In this document: positions 56,242 through 64,000 of the stretch, one piece after another
Layout of the letters: the number at the start of each line of letters is the position of its first letter
Position numbering within the stretch: the first letter of the stretch is position 1
Source of the DNA: Mesorhizobium loti
GTDB taxonomy: Bacteria; Pseudomonadota; Alphaproteobacteria; Rhizobiales; Rhizobiaceae
NCBI RefSeq assembly: GCF_013170705.1
Contig: NZ_CP033334.1
Span: 6,053,501 to 6,117,500 of the forward strand
Reading direction: 5' to 3'
Length of the DNA: 64,000 nucleotides
The notes under the pieces: model-generated
Told to the model about the DNA's origin: nothing
What the model saw: the letters and a program-made list of their open reading frames with translations, nothing else
Database searches by the model: none
Translations under genes and position numbers: made by a program

Positions 56242-59052
56242 CTACTCGAAGGAATAGGTGAAACCTTCCTTGGAGGCGCCAACGGTGACCTTTGACATTT
56301 TCTCGCCCGCGAGCGACCGGTCGAGCACGCCCCGGCTCAGTTCCGGCAGCAGCGTGTTGGTCAGGATGGCATCGATCATCCGTCCGCCGGATTCGATCTC
56401 GGTGCAGCGGGCCTTGACCAGATCCATGACACCGTCGCCGATTACCAGTTCCGCATCGTTGGTCGTGCGCAGCCGGCGAGCGATCTTGGCAAACTGGTGA
56501 CGGGTGATGGCTTCGATCATCCCGTCCGAGAGCGGGTAATAGGGAATGGTCACCACCCGGCCGAGGAAGGCAGCCGGGAAGACCTTCAGCAGCGGGCTGC
56601 GCAAGGCGATGTCCAGATCGTCAAGTCCGGCCCGTATAGTGCCGTTCCCGGTCCGCTCCATGATGACCTCCGAGCCGACATTGGAGGTAAGCAGGATCAG
56701 CGTGTTCTTGAAATCGATCCGTCGCCCCTCGCTGTCGTCCATCATGCCCTTGTCGAAAACCTGGAAGAATATCTCGTGGACGTCGGGATGCGCCTTCTCG
56801 ACCTCGTCGAGCAGGATCACCGAATAGGGTTTTCTGCGCACGGCCTCGGTCAGGATGCCGCCCTTGCCGTAACCGACATAGCCGGGCGGCGCACCTTTCA
56901 AGGTGGACACCGTATGCGCCTCCTGGAACTCGGACATGTTGATCGAGATCAGGTTCTGTTCGCCGCCATAGAGGGTTTCGGCCAGCGCCAGCGCGGTTTC
57001 AGTCTTGCCGACGCCCGAGGGGCCGCAGAGCAGGAACACGCCGACCGGCTTTTCCGGTGCACCGAGCCCGGCGCGGCTGGTCTGTACGCGCCTGGCGATC
57101 ATCTCCATGGCGTGATCCTGGCCGACGACCCGCTCCGAGAGCGTGGTGGCGAGCTTGAGCGCCTTTTCGGTCTGGCTCGACAACATCCGTCCAGTCGGGA
57201 TTCCCGTCCAGTCCTGGACCACGGCGGCCACGGCATTGCGGTCAACCGAGGGCAGGATCAGCGGTGTCTCGCCTTGCGCCGTGGCCAATTCGGCCATCAG
57301 CTCGCGCAACCGAGCAAGGTCGGCCGCCGGATCCGACGGCGCCGGATCGGCAGCCGCCGGCGCCTCGGCCCTGGCTTTGGCCGCCTTGGTCTTCGTCGTT
57401 TCCGCCTTCGCCGTTTCCGTCTTGGGCGGCTCAGTCTTGGGCACCTTGGTCTTTTCCGCGTCCGTCACTGCCGTTTCAGTGTCAGCCTCAGCGGTCGCCT
57501 CCGCATCGAGCGGCACGCCCTCACCGCGCAGCCGCGCGCGCAATTCGAGTATCTCGGCGACCAGCGCCTTTTCACGCTCCCAGCGCCCCTCGGCGGCAGC
57601 CAGCGTGGTCTCGGTTTCGGCTAACCCGGCTTCAACCCGCGCCTGCCGCTCCGCCACCTCGATGCCGATCGCAGCCTCGCGACCGATGATGCCGCGCTCG
57701 ACCTCCAGCGCCTGGCGGCGGCGAATGATGTCCTCGACCTCGGCCGGCGTCGCGTGCTGCGATATGGCGACACGGGCACAAGCGGTATCGAGCAGGCTCA
57801 CCGCCTTGTCCGGCAGTTGCCGCGCCGGGATGTAGCGATGCGACAGGCCGACCGCCGCCTCGATCGCCTCATCGAGTATCTGCACCTCGTGATGCTTCTC
57901 CAGAACGCCGGCCACACCGCGCAACATCAGCACGGCCACCGCCTCCGACGGTTCGTCGATCTTGACCACCTGGAAACGGCGGGTCAGCGCAGGGTCTTTC
58001 TCGATGTGCTGCTTGTATTCGGCCCAGGTCGTCGCCGCGATCGTGCGAAGTTCACCGCGCGCCAGCGCCGGCTTCAAGAGATTGGCCGCGTCGCCTGTTC
58101 CAGCCGCGCCGCCGGCGCCGATCAGCGTGTGCGCCTCGTCGATGAACAGGATGACCGGCGTCTCGGACGACTGAACCTCGTCGATGACCGCCTTCAGCCG
58201 TTTTTCAAATTCGCCCTTCACGCTGGCGCCCGCCTGCATCAATCCGACGTCAAGCATGCGCACGCTGACGCCTTGCAGTGTGGGCGGCACGTCGTCCGCG
58301 GCGACACGCAAGGCAAAGCCCTCGACCACCGCGGTCTTGCCGACACCGGCCTCGCCGGTCAGGATCGGGTTGTTCTGCCGGCGCCGCATCAGGATATCGA
58401 CGATCTGCCGGATTTCCGGATCGCGGCCGACGACCGGGTCGATCTTGCCGTCGCGGGCGCGCTGGGTCAGGTCGGTGGCGTATTTCGCCAGCGCCGAATC
58501 CCCGCCTGGCCCCCGCCGCGGCGCTTCAGGGGCGGAGACCGTGGTCGAGGCGCCGGCTTCGAGCGAACCTTCCACGACGTCGGCGAACCGCGCAATGACC
58601 GCGTCGGCGTCGATCTTGTCGAACTCGCCGCTGATCTTCGACAGCAGGCCTTCCAGCACCGGCGTCCTCAGGCAGGCAAGCAGAATATGTGCGCTGCGGA
58701 CTTCCTCGACGCCGAACTCGAGCGTTGCCAGGTTCCAGGCCTCCTGGATGGCATGAAAGATGTGGTCGGAGAATTCCTCGATCGAGGTCGCGCCATAAGG
58801 CAGCTTGTCGACGGCGCGGGTCATGTCGGCCGTGAGCCGGCTCGCATCCACGCCCGCATCGGCGATGATCATCTGCACATCCGAGCGGTCGGAAAGCACC
58901 AGTTGCTCGATGAAATGGACCAGTTCGACATAGGGATTACCGCGCAGTTTGGCGGCATCGGCGGCAGCCTTGAAGGCGCGGACACCGACAGGATTGAGCT
59001 TGCCGACCAGTTCCTTGCGTTTGAAAGTCTGCGATGACCGGCGCTGTTCCAT
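56242..59052 (-). CDS. tssH: T6SS ClpV-type AAA+ ATPase TssH
   Basis: The product (936 residues) is a ClpB/ClpV-type disaggregase that recycles the contracted TssB/TssC sheath. It has an N-terminal helical Clp domain, Walker [14 protein letters not shown] and Walker [13 protein letters not shown] in the first ATPase domain, a coiled middle domain, Walker [15 protein letters not shown] in the second ATPase domain, and a C-terminal arm. Between the coiled part and the second domain is a low-complexity Thr/Lys/Ala-rich insert of roughly 60-80 residues, which is unusual. GGAG lies eight bases before the chosen ATG. The gene is divergent from tssA. Confidence 0.95.
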   Translation of the reverse strand: MEQRRSSQTFKRKELVGKLNPVGVRAFKAAADAAKLRGNPYVELVHFIEQLVLSDRSDVQMIIADAGVDASRLTADMTRAVDKLPYGATSIEEFSDHIFHAIQEAWNLATLEFGVEEVRSAHILLACLRTPVLEGLLSKISGEFDKIDADAVIARFADVVEGSLEAGASTTVSAPEAPRRGPGGDSALAKYATDLTQRARDGKIDPVVGRDPEIRQIVDILMRRRQNNPILTGEAGVGKTAVVEGFALRVAADDVPPTLQGVSVRMLDVGLMQAGASVKGEFEKRLKAVIDEVQSSETPVILFIDEAHTLIGAGGAAGTGDAANLLKPALARGELRTIAATTWAEYKQHIEKDPALTRRFQVVKIDEPSEAVAVLMLRGVAGVLEKHHEVQILDEAIEAAVGLSHRYIPARQLPDKAVSLLDTACARVAISQHATPAEVEDIIRRRQALEVERGIIGREAAIGIEVAERQARVEAGLAETETTLAAAEGRWEREKALVAEILELRARLRGEGVPLDAEATAEADTETAVTDAEKTKVPKTEPPKTETAKAETTKTKAAKARAEAPAAADPAPSDPAADLARLRELMAELATAQGETPLILPSVDRNAVAAVVQDWTGIPTGRMLSSQTEKALKLATTLSERVVGQDHAMEMIARRVQTSRAGLGAPEKPVGVFLLCGPSGVGKTETALALAETLYGGEQNLISINMSEFQEAHTVSTLKGAPPGYVGYGKGGILTEAVRRKPYSVILLDEVEKAHPDVHEIFFQVFDKGMMDDSEGRRIDFKNTLILLTSNVGSEVIMERTGNGTIRAGLDDLDIALRSPLLKVFPAAFLGRVVTIPYYPLSDGMIEAITRHQFAKIARRLRTTNDAELVIGDGVMDLVKARCTEIESGGRMIDAILTNTLLPELSRGVLDRSLAGEKMSKVTVGASKEGFTYSFE

Positions 59053-59388
59053 CGAACGTGCTCCTGCAGTCTGCCAGCTGATAAACTGCCACATAAGACG
59101 TCACTTGACAAAGAGCGTCATGGACGATGTCCCGATGCCCGGTTTAGCCGGCTCCTTTCCATTTGTGGAAAGTCCCGCACCCTTGACTGCAAAAAGCCAC
59201 GGCACTGGACGCCCCTCCGCAACGCGGTTCGCATGCTGCCAAGGCAACCGCGCCGTGGATTTCAGCGCTCGTGAGGCGATCGCGTTTAGCTTCTGTTAAT
59301 TTTTGAGCGCTCGTTGAATTGTGGTAAAGTGCAACCGTGTGATAACGTTGCGTCACATATGGCTTGAGGCTGGTCGCTGGGGGTTTGT
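59053..59388. other. Divergent T6SS promoter region
   Basis: This gap of about 336 bases separates tssH and tssA and should carry both T6SS promoters. A short perfect hairpin CTTTCCA/TGGAAAG lies at 59155-59172. A TTGAAT ... TAAAGT-like pair near 59310 is a weak sigma-70 candidate for tssA. I saw no convincing sigma-54 site. Confidence 0.4.
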
Positions 59389-60552
59389 GTGATTGATGTC
59401 GCACTCTGGCTTAGTCCGCTCGACGGTGAAAATCCGTCAGGGGAAGACTTGCGCAACGACCCGGCTTTTCACGAGCTGGAGCGCCTGACCGAACCCGAGA
59501 TCAAAGTCGTCCACGACGGCAACAACAAGCCCACGTCGCAAAGCACCATTCCGGTCGACTGGTCCGCCGTGCTGGCGAAGGCGGGGGAATTGCGTGCGCA
59601 TGGCCGCGACCTGCGGCTGCTGGTCATCGTCACCCGCGCGCTGGCCAATGAAGAAGGACTGGCCGGGCTCGCGCAGGGGCTGACGCTTATTGCGCAGACC
59701 TTCGACCAGCATTGGGAAACCATGCATCCGGCACTGCGGCCCAACGCTTCGCCTCGCGATGCCGCCTTGCGCCGTATCAACGCGCTGCTCGACCTCCAGA
59801 ACAGTCAGGACGGGTTGTTGGCGAACCTGAGGCAAATGATTTTCTTTACGCCACGCTCGATCGGGCCGGTCAGCGGACGCGACCTGGAACAAAGCGCGCT
59901 CGACGACCGCGTCATGCTCCAGGAAGCCGCGTCGGGATTGAACACCGCGGAAAAGGCCGCACTGGTCAGCGCACACGGGCAATTGTTGAACCGGGTGCGC
60001 GCCGGATGCGCGGCACAGATCGATCAGGCCGGTGCGGAGATGGTCTCGCTCGTCGCCGACGCCCGGGCGGCGATCGCGGCCCTCGACGCGGTCGAAACGG
60101 CGCTGGACGCCCGTCTCGAAGGCGGCGGCGCTCCCGTTCCGGAATTAAAACGGTTCCTGCAGCGTTTGCTGACGACCCTCGAACGGAATTCGGCAGCCGG
60201 CGCCGTGGCGAATGGCGTGGCCAAGCCGGCTGAACCGGTAACACCTGCTCGAAACGGTCATGGAGCCGAGACTATGACAAGTGCGGCAAGCTACGCGGAC
60301 TCGAGCACGGGGCTTCCCGACCGGATCTCCTCTCGCGACGACGTGGTCAAATGCCTGGACCTGGTCGTCGCCTTCTATGACCGCACCGAACCGTCGAGCC
60401 CCATACCGCATCTGGCGCGGCGCGTGCGCCGGATGGTGCACATGGATTTCGTTGAACTGATGGAAGATCTCGCCCCGTCTGGGCTGAAGGAATTCCGGCT
60501 TCTTGCCGGCGTTCCCGATGTCAAGAAGACGGCTCAGAAGGATGAAAGGTAA
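59389..60552 (+). CDS. tssA: T6SS protein TssA (ImpA)
   Basis: The product (387 residues) has an N-terminal ImpA domain (WLSPLDGENPSGEDLRNDPAF, WSAVLAKAGELRAHGRDLRL, PRDAALRRINALLDLQ) and a C-terminal helical part ending PHLARRVRRMVHMDFVELMEDLAP. TssA proteins cap the growing sheath and coordinate tail assembly with the baseplate. The start is a GTG with GGGGG six bases upstream. A Pro/Ala-rich linker joins the two parts near residue 275-300. It is the first gene of the forward T6SS operon, which continues with tssB 6 bases later. Confidence 0.93.
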   Translation: MIDVALWLSPLDGENPSGEDLRNDPAFHELERLTEPEIKVVHDGNNKPTSQSTIPVDWSAVLAKAGELRAHGRDLRLLVIVTRALANEEGLAGLAQGLTLIAQTFDQHWETMHPALRPNASPRDAALRRINALLDLQNSQDGLLANLRQMIFFTPRSIGPVSGRDLEQSALDDRVMLQEAASGLNTAEKAALVSAHGQLLNRVRAGCAAQIDQAGAEMVSLVADARAAIAALDAVETALDARLEGGGAPVPELKRFLQRLLTTLERNSAAGAVANGVAKPAEPVTPARNGHGAETMTSAASYADSSTGLPDRISSRDDVVKCLDLVVAFYDRTEPSSPIPHLARRVRRMVHMDFVELMEDLAPSGLKEFRLLAGVPDVKKTAQKDER

Positions 60553-60558
60553 CAGCAC

Positions 60559-61098
60559 ATGCCAGCCGAAAGCAAAGCGAAGGTCATCGAACGAAATCGC
60601 GCGCCGCGGGTGCAGATCGCCTACGACGTGGAAACCTACGGCAGCCCGACGACGATCGAATTGCCGTTTGTGATGGCCGTGATGGCCGACCTTTCCGGCG
60701 CTTCGCAGACCAGGGAAGCATCGAAATCGGTGCTCGACCGATCCTTCGTCGAGACCGACGCGAACCGCTTCCCCAAATTCATGGAAGCGCTCGGGCCGCG
60801 CGTCAAAGCCCGGGTGAAGAACACGCTGCCGCAGGCCGAAGGCCAGGAGCGCGACGAGGAACTGGCGCTCGATCTCACCTTCACCAAGATGGGTGATTTC
60901 GCCCCCGACAAAATTGCCGAACAGGTGCCGCAACTGGCCGAGATCCTGAAGATGCGCCGCCAGCTCGAAGAGTTGCTTGGCTTCATGGACGGCCGCGTCG
61001 ACGCCGAAAAACGCATCGCGCAGCTTCTGAACAACGAGCCGCTGCTTGGCAAGATCGCCAGCCAGGCACTGGCCGACGACGACAAGGCAGGGGAGTAA
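60559..61098 (+). CDS. tssB: T6SS contractile sheath small subunit TssB
   Basis: The product (179 residues) is a full-length TssB (VipA/ImpB). RAPRVQIAYDVETYG, ELPFVMAVMADLSG, RSFVETDANRFPKFMEA and the C-terminal helix region (LLGFMDGRVDAEKRIAQLL) are conserved. With TssC it forms the contractile sheath. GAAAGG precedes the ATG, and tssC starts three bases after its stop. Confidence 0.96.
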   Translation: MPAESKAKVIERNRAPRVQIAYDVETYGSPTTIELPFVMAVMADLSGASQTREASKSVLDRSFVETDANRFPKFMEALGPRVKARVKNTLPQAEGQERDEELALDLTFTKMGDFAPDKIAEQVPQLAEILKMRRQLEELLGFMDGRVDAEKRIAQLLNNEPLLGKIASQALADDDKAGE

Positions 61099-61101
61099 AC
61101 C

Positions 61102-62607
61102 ATGGCCGAACAGCAAAAGACCGCCGCCGTCACCGCTGATGCCGAAGCCATAAACCTCGACGAATTCAGCGGGCTCCTCGAGAAGGATTTCAAGGTCAAG
61201 AAGGACGACAGCGAGAAGCTGCAGCAACTCGTGCGCAATCTCGCGCTCGCGGCGCAATCGCGTTCCGACACCACGACCATCTCGTCCAATGCGATCAAGT
61301 CGATCAAGTCGCTGATCGCGGGCATCGACAAGATGCTGACGACACAGGTCAACGAGATCCTGCACGCGCCGGAAGTGCGCGAGATGGAGGGCACATGGCG
61401 AGGCCTCTGGTATCTCGTCAACAACACCGAGACCGACCAGAAGCTGAAGATCCGGGTGATGAACATCTCCAAGGAACAGCTGGCCGACACGCTCGAAGAC
61501 TATGAAGGCCAGATGTGGGACCAGAGCCCGATCTTCAAGAAGGTCTACACGGACGAGTATTCGATGCTGGGCGGCGAGCCGATCGGCTGTGTGATCGGCG
61601 CCTACGAATTCTCCAACCACCCGCGCGATGTCGGCTTGCTGCGCAATATTTCCGGCATCTGCGCCTCGGCGCACACGCCGTTTATCGCCGCCGCCTCGCC
61701 CCGCCTGTTCCGCATGGACAGCTGGCAGGAACTGCCGAATCCGCAAGACCTGCAGCAGATCGTCTCCAACCCGGCCTATGCCTCGTGGCAGTCGCTGCGT
61801 GAGAGCGAGGACGCACGCTATATCGGCCTGACCATGCCGCGCGTCCTGGCCAGGTTGCCCTATGGCACCGATACCGTCCCGGTGAAGGGCTTCACCTTCG
61901 AGGAAGAGGTGCAGGGCGATCACAACAAATATGTCTGGATGAACGCCGCCTTCCCGATGGGCGTCAACATCAACCGCAGCCACAAGCTTTTCGGCTGGGG
62001 CACGCAGATCCGCGGCGTTGAGAATGGCGGCACAGTGCTTAACCTGCCGGTGCACAGCTTCCCGACCGACGACGGCTCGATCGCGATGAAATGTCCGACC
62101 GAAGTCGCCATCGACGACCGGCGCGAGGCCGAACTGGCCAAGCTCGGCCTGATGCCGATCCTGCACCGGAAGAACACCGATCTCGCGGCCTTCATCGGCG
62201 CCCATTCGCTGCAGGACGACGAAACGCGCGCTGGCCGGCTAGTCGACCCCGATGCCCAGTCGAACGAGCGGCTGAGCGCCAACCTGCCCTATCTCTTCCC
62301 GGTCTCGCGCTTCGCGCACTACCTCAAGGCGATCGCGCGCGACAAGGTCGGCTCGTTCAAGGAACGCTCCGACATGCAGATCTGGCTGACCGAGTGGATC
62401 AACCGCTACGTGCTGGCCAACCCTGCCTTCGCCGACGACAAGGCGCGCGCCAAGCGCCCGCTGGCGGCGGCGGAAGTCCAGGTGGACAGCGTGGAGGGGC
62501 GGCCGGGCTACTACAACGCCCGCTTCTACCTGCGCCCGCATTACCAGCTGGAAGGCATCAACGCCTCGCTGCGGCTGGTATCGGAACTGCCGTCCGTGAA
62601 GACCTGA
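61102..62607 (+). CDS. tssC: T6SS contractile sheath large subunit TssC
   Basis: The product (501 residues) is a TssC (VipB/ImpC) protein: EMEGTWRGLWYLVNNTETD, LLRNISGICASAHTPFIAAASP, RVLARLPYG, YVWMNAAFPMG and a C-terminal ARFYLRPHYQLEGINASLRLVS. It makes up the outer layer of the sheath and is the substrate recognised by TssH through TssB/C contacts. GGGGAG precedes the ATG. Length and sequence are typical. Confidence 0.96.
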   Translation: MAEQQKTAAVTADAEAINLDEFSGLLEKDFKVKKDDSEKLQQLVRNLALAAQSRSDTTTISSNAIKSIKSLIAGIDKMLTTQVNEILHAPEVREMEGTWRGLWYLVNNTETDQKLKIRVMNISKEQLADTLEDYEGQMWDQSPIFKKVYTDEYSMLGGEPIGCVIGAYEFSNHPRDVGLLRNISGICASAHTPFIAAASPRLFRMDSWQELPNPQDLQQIVSNPAYASWQSLRESEDARYIGLTMPRVLARLPYGTDTVPVKGFTFEEEVQGDHNKYVWMNAAFPMGVNINRSHKLFGWGTQIRGVENGGTVLNLPVHSFPTDDGSIAMKCPTEVAIDDRREAELAKLGLMPILHRKNTDLAAFIGAHSLQDDETRAGRLVDPDAQSNERLSANLPYLFPVSRFAHYLKAIARDKVGSFKERSDMQIWLTEWINRYVLANPAFADDKARAKRPLAAAEVQVDSVEGRPGYYNARFYLRPHYQLEGINASLRLVSELPSVKT

Positions 62608-62655
62608 TTTGCAGCAACCAAACCTTGTTTTGTTTGAAAGCGGTGGAGAAAGACA

Positions 62656-63111
62656 ATGCCAGTCAAGATTGATGGTTTTCTGAAGGTTCCCGATATCAAG
62701 GGCCCAAGCACCCGCGACGGCCACTCGGACGAAATCGAAATCCATGGCGTCGACTACAAGATGGTCGCGCCCTATGACCCGAATTCGCTCTCACGCCGCG
62801 GGCGCGTGTCGATGGGCATGATCAAGTTCATCAAGCATTACGACAAGTCCTCACCATACCTGGCAAAGGCGTTGTTCGAGAACAAGGCGCTGGATGAAGT
62901 GGTGTTCTCCGCACGGCGGACCATCGATGGCGAGACCAAGGATTACCTGGTCGTCACGCTCACCGACGCCTCGATCATGGAATACGACATGTCGCAGGCC
63001 GAGGACGAGGAAGACCTGATCCAGGAAGAGGTCAGCTTCGCCTACAAGAAGATCAAGTTCGTCTATGACGGCAATGATGAAGCCGAAATGGATGTCTATG
63101 TCGGCAAGTGA
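62656..63111 (+). CDS. hcp: T6SS tube protein Hcp (TssD)
   Basis: The product (151 residues) is an Hcp tube subunit: GFLKVPDIKGPSTRDGHSDEIEIHGV-like opening, the central FIKHYDKSSPYLAKALFENKALDEVVF and the TVTL-type closing KKIKFVYDG. It forms hexameric rings of the inner tube and can carry small effectors. GGAGAAAGACA precedes the ATG. Its last bases overlap the start of tssE. A 48-base gap separates it from tssC. Confidence 0.95.
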   Translation: MPVKIDGFLKVPDIKGPSTRDGHSDEIEIHGVDYKMVAPYDPNSLSRRGRVSMGMIKFIKHYDKSSPYLAKALFENKALDEVVFSARRTIDGETKDYLVVTLTDASIMEYDMSQAEDEEDLIQEEVSFAYKKIKFVYDGNDEAEMDVYVGK

Positions 63112-63853
63112 GGTTCGGCGGCCCGGCGCGGGCAAGCAGCAGATAGCCGGCAGCTTGCGGGCAAAAAGCGAGGCCGTCCAGCCATCGCTATGGGATCGTC
63201 TTGTCAACGACCTGCCGGGCCTGACCTCGGAGATAGACGGGCTGCGCCATGTCCTGCTGGACGAGCTTGGCGCGGACCGCCTCGACGCCTTCGTTGCCGG
63301 CAGTGCGCGGACCATCGACGCCGATGCGGAGCTGACGCCAGACCAGAAGCGGCGTCTGCATCGCCTGGCCTTCCAGACCCAGCACCGCGCCGAGATCGAA
63401 AGCCGTGGCGTGGTGGTATCGGCGCGCGTCCTCAGGGAAGCAGTGCGGCGCGACATCGAGGCTCTGTTCAACACCGAGCGTTTCGAGGCCACGCCGTTGC
63501 TTTCCGACCTGGAAAACGAGCAAATGGCGGACAATCCGCCGTCGCTCGCCGATTTTCCGGAGGTCCGTCGAAGCGTGGTCAATTACGGCGTGCCCTCCTT
63601 CTCGGGCCGGTCGTCCCGCGACTTTGACCGCGACGTGCTGGCGCGCGAAATCCGCTTAGTGCTCGCCACCTTCGAGCCCCGCCTCAAGGAAAGCGCGACG
63701 AAGGTTACCGTCACCCTGGGCGACAAGACCGTGGGCCTGAAGATCGAGATAGACGCCGTGCTGATCATGACGCCCACACCGGAACGCATGCGCCTGCGCA
63801 CCACGATCAATCTCGACAACGGCTTGGCGCGGACCGAAATTAGGGACGCCTGA
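63092..63853 (+). CDS. tssE: T6SS baseplate protein TssE
   Basis: The product (about 253 residues) is a gp25-like baseplate wedge protein with a long N-terminal extension. The gp25 core near residues 150-245 is seen in LADFPEVRRSVVNYGVP, LAREIRLVLATFEPRL and KVTVTLGDKTVGLKIEIDAV. The start is uncertain: ATGs at 63092 and 63098 both lie inside the end of hcp, giving an overlap of about 14-20 bases. The TssE of many systems is about 130-170 residues, so the extra N-terminal 90 residues are worth noting. tssF starts one base after its stop. Confidence 0.88.
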   Translation: MSMSASEVRRPGAGKQQIAGSLRAKSEAVQPSLWDRLVNDLPGLTSEIDGLRHVLLDELGADRLDAFVAGSARTIDADAELTPDQKRRLHRLAFQTQHRAEIESRGVVVSARVLREAVRRDIEALFNTERFEATPLLSDLENEQMADNPPSLADFPEVRRSVVNYGVPSFSGRSSRDFDRDVLAREIRLVLATFEPRLKESATKVTVTLGDKTVGLKIEIDAVLIMTPTPERMRLRTTINLDNGLARTEIRDA

Positions 63854-63854
63854 G

Positions 63855-64000
63855 ATGGATCGGGTCTTCGTCGAATATTACGAGGAGGAACTTACCCATA
63901 TCCGCGGCCTCGCGGCGGAATTTGCCGACATGCATCCGGCGGTGGCGCGCAACCTTTCCCTCGATACGGTGCCCTGCCCGGATCCGTATGTCGAACGGCT
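63855..64000 (+). CDS. tssF: T6SS baseplate protein TssF, N-terminal part (cut by window end)
   Basis: Only the first 48 codons are in the window. The sequence begins MDRVFVEYYEEELTHIRGLA and continues AEFADMHPAVARNL and CPDPYVERL, a recognisable TssF (ImpG/VasA) N-terminus. TssF forms the baseplate wedge with TssG, whose gene is expected next. The rest of the locus, including tssG, tssJ-M and effectors, lies outside. Confidence 0.92.
   Translation, partial: MDRVFVEYYEEELTHIRGLAAEFADMHPAVARNLSLDTVPCPDPYVER

Noticed and set aside
56082..56282. 66-codon minus-strand frame overlapping the end of tssH, considered as an immunity gene for the amidase
   Set aside because: It has no convincing ribosome site, overlaps tssH out of frame and looks compositionally like a shadow.
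59053..59388. Sigma-54 promoter for the T6SS genes
   Set aside because: No GG-N10-GC pair with flanking consensus was found in the divergent region.
60145..62205. Long minus-strand open frame (686 codons) opposite tssA-tssC
   Set aside because: It is a codon-bias artefact opposite well-conserved T6SS genes.

Overview
The window looks like a chromosomal segment of a high-GC alphaproteobacterium, most likely Mesorhizobium or a close relative. This rests on the gene repertoire, the codon use, the rhizobial T6SS gene order, and three copies of a palindromic repeat (AGCAATTCC...GGAATTGCG) of a kind I associate with Mesorhizobium genomes. The taxonomic call is inference. No rRNA, tRNA, CRISPR array, integrase or insertion sequence was recognised.

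Region 1 (1-34.2 kb) is catabolic and nitrogen-oriented. It holds two HisC-like aminotransferases, two PuuE-type deacetylases, several FAD amine or amino-acid oxidoreductases, S-formylglutathione hydrolase, an SMP-30-like secreted protein, a GcvT-fused dimethylglycine/sarcosine dehydrogenase and a family 5 solute-binding protein. A forward operon encodes MmgE/PrpD, a DapA-like lyase, a D-2-hydroxyacid dehydrogenase, a non-pyrrolysine MttB homologue and a D-aminoacylase. A tight seven-gene reverse operon (26.3 to 19.1 kb) encodes RidA, D-hydantoinase, D-carbamoylase, an FrhB-like Fe-S protein, a DadA-like oxidase, an allantoate/N-carbamoyl amidohydrolase and a cysteine hydrolase. A forward operon (26.6-32.7 kb) encodes an MFS permease, two SDRs, an epimerase, PuuE and a dihydroorotase-like enzyme. 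Together these suggest uptake and breakdown of N-methylated and ureido or hydantoin-type compounds, with N-demethylation and formaldehyde handling. Three upstream regions share a promoter-like motif, and a LysR gene sits between two of them. A lipoprotein, a glutathione peroxidase and an atypical SDR close the region.

Region 2 (35.1-56.0 kb) is an accessory island between the metabolic genes and a type VI secretion locus. On the minus strand it holds an amidase, an animal-type heme peroxidase and a small protein with a nitrile-hydratase-leader-like N-terminus. After a divergent SARP/TPR regulator on the plus strand come a YcaO enzyme, a membrane protein, a subtilase-trypsin fusion, a DRGH nuclease, a second subtilase, a trypsin-like protein, a MoxR AAA+ ATPase, a 1600-residue membrane protein with a vWA-like domain, and a 100-residue membrane protein. 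None of the peptidases or the nuclease has a visible signal peptide. MoxR, a vWA-like partner and a trypsin-like protein in consecutive genes recall NTP-dependent three-part conflict systems. The YcaO plus leader-like peptide suggests a RiPP-type modification branch. I regard this island as the best candidate for an undescribed system.

Region 3 (56.2-64.0 kb) is the start of a T6SS locus: tssH (clpV) on the minus strand, divergent from tssA, tssB, tssC, hcp, tssE and the first 146 bases of tssF, which runs off the window.
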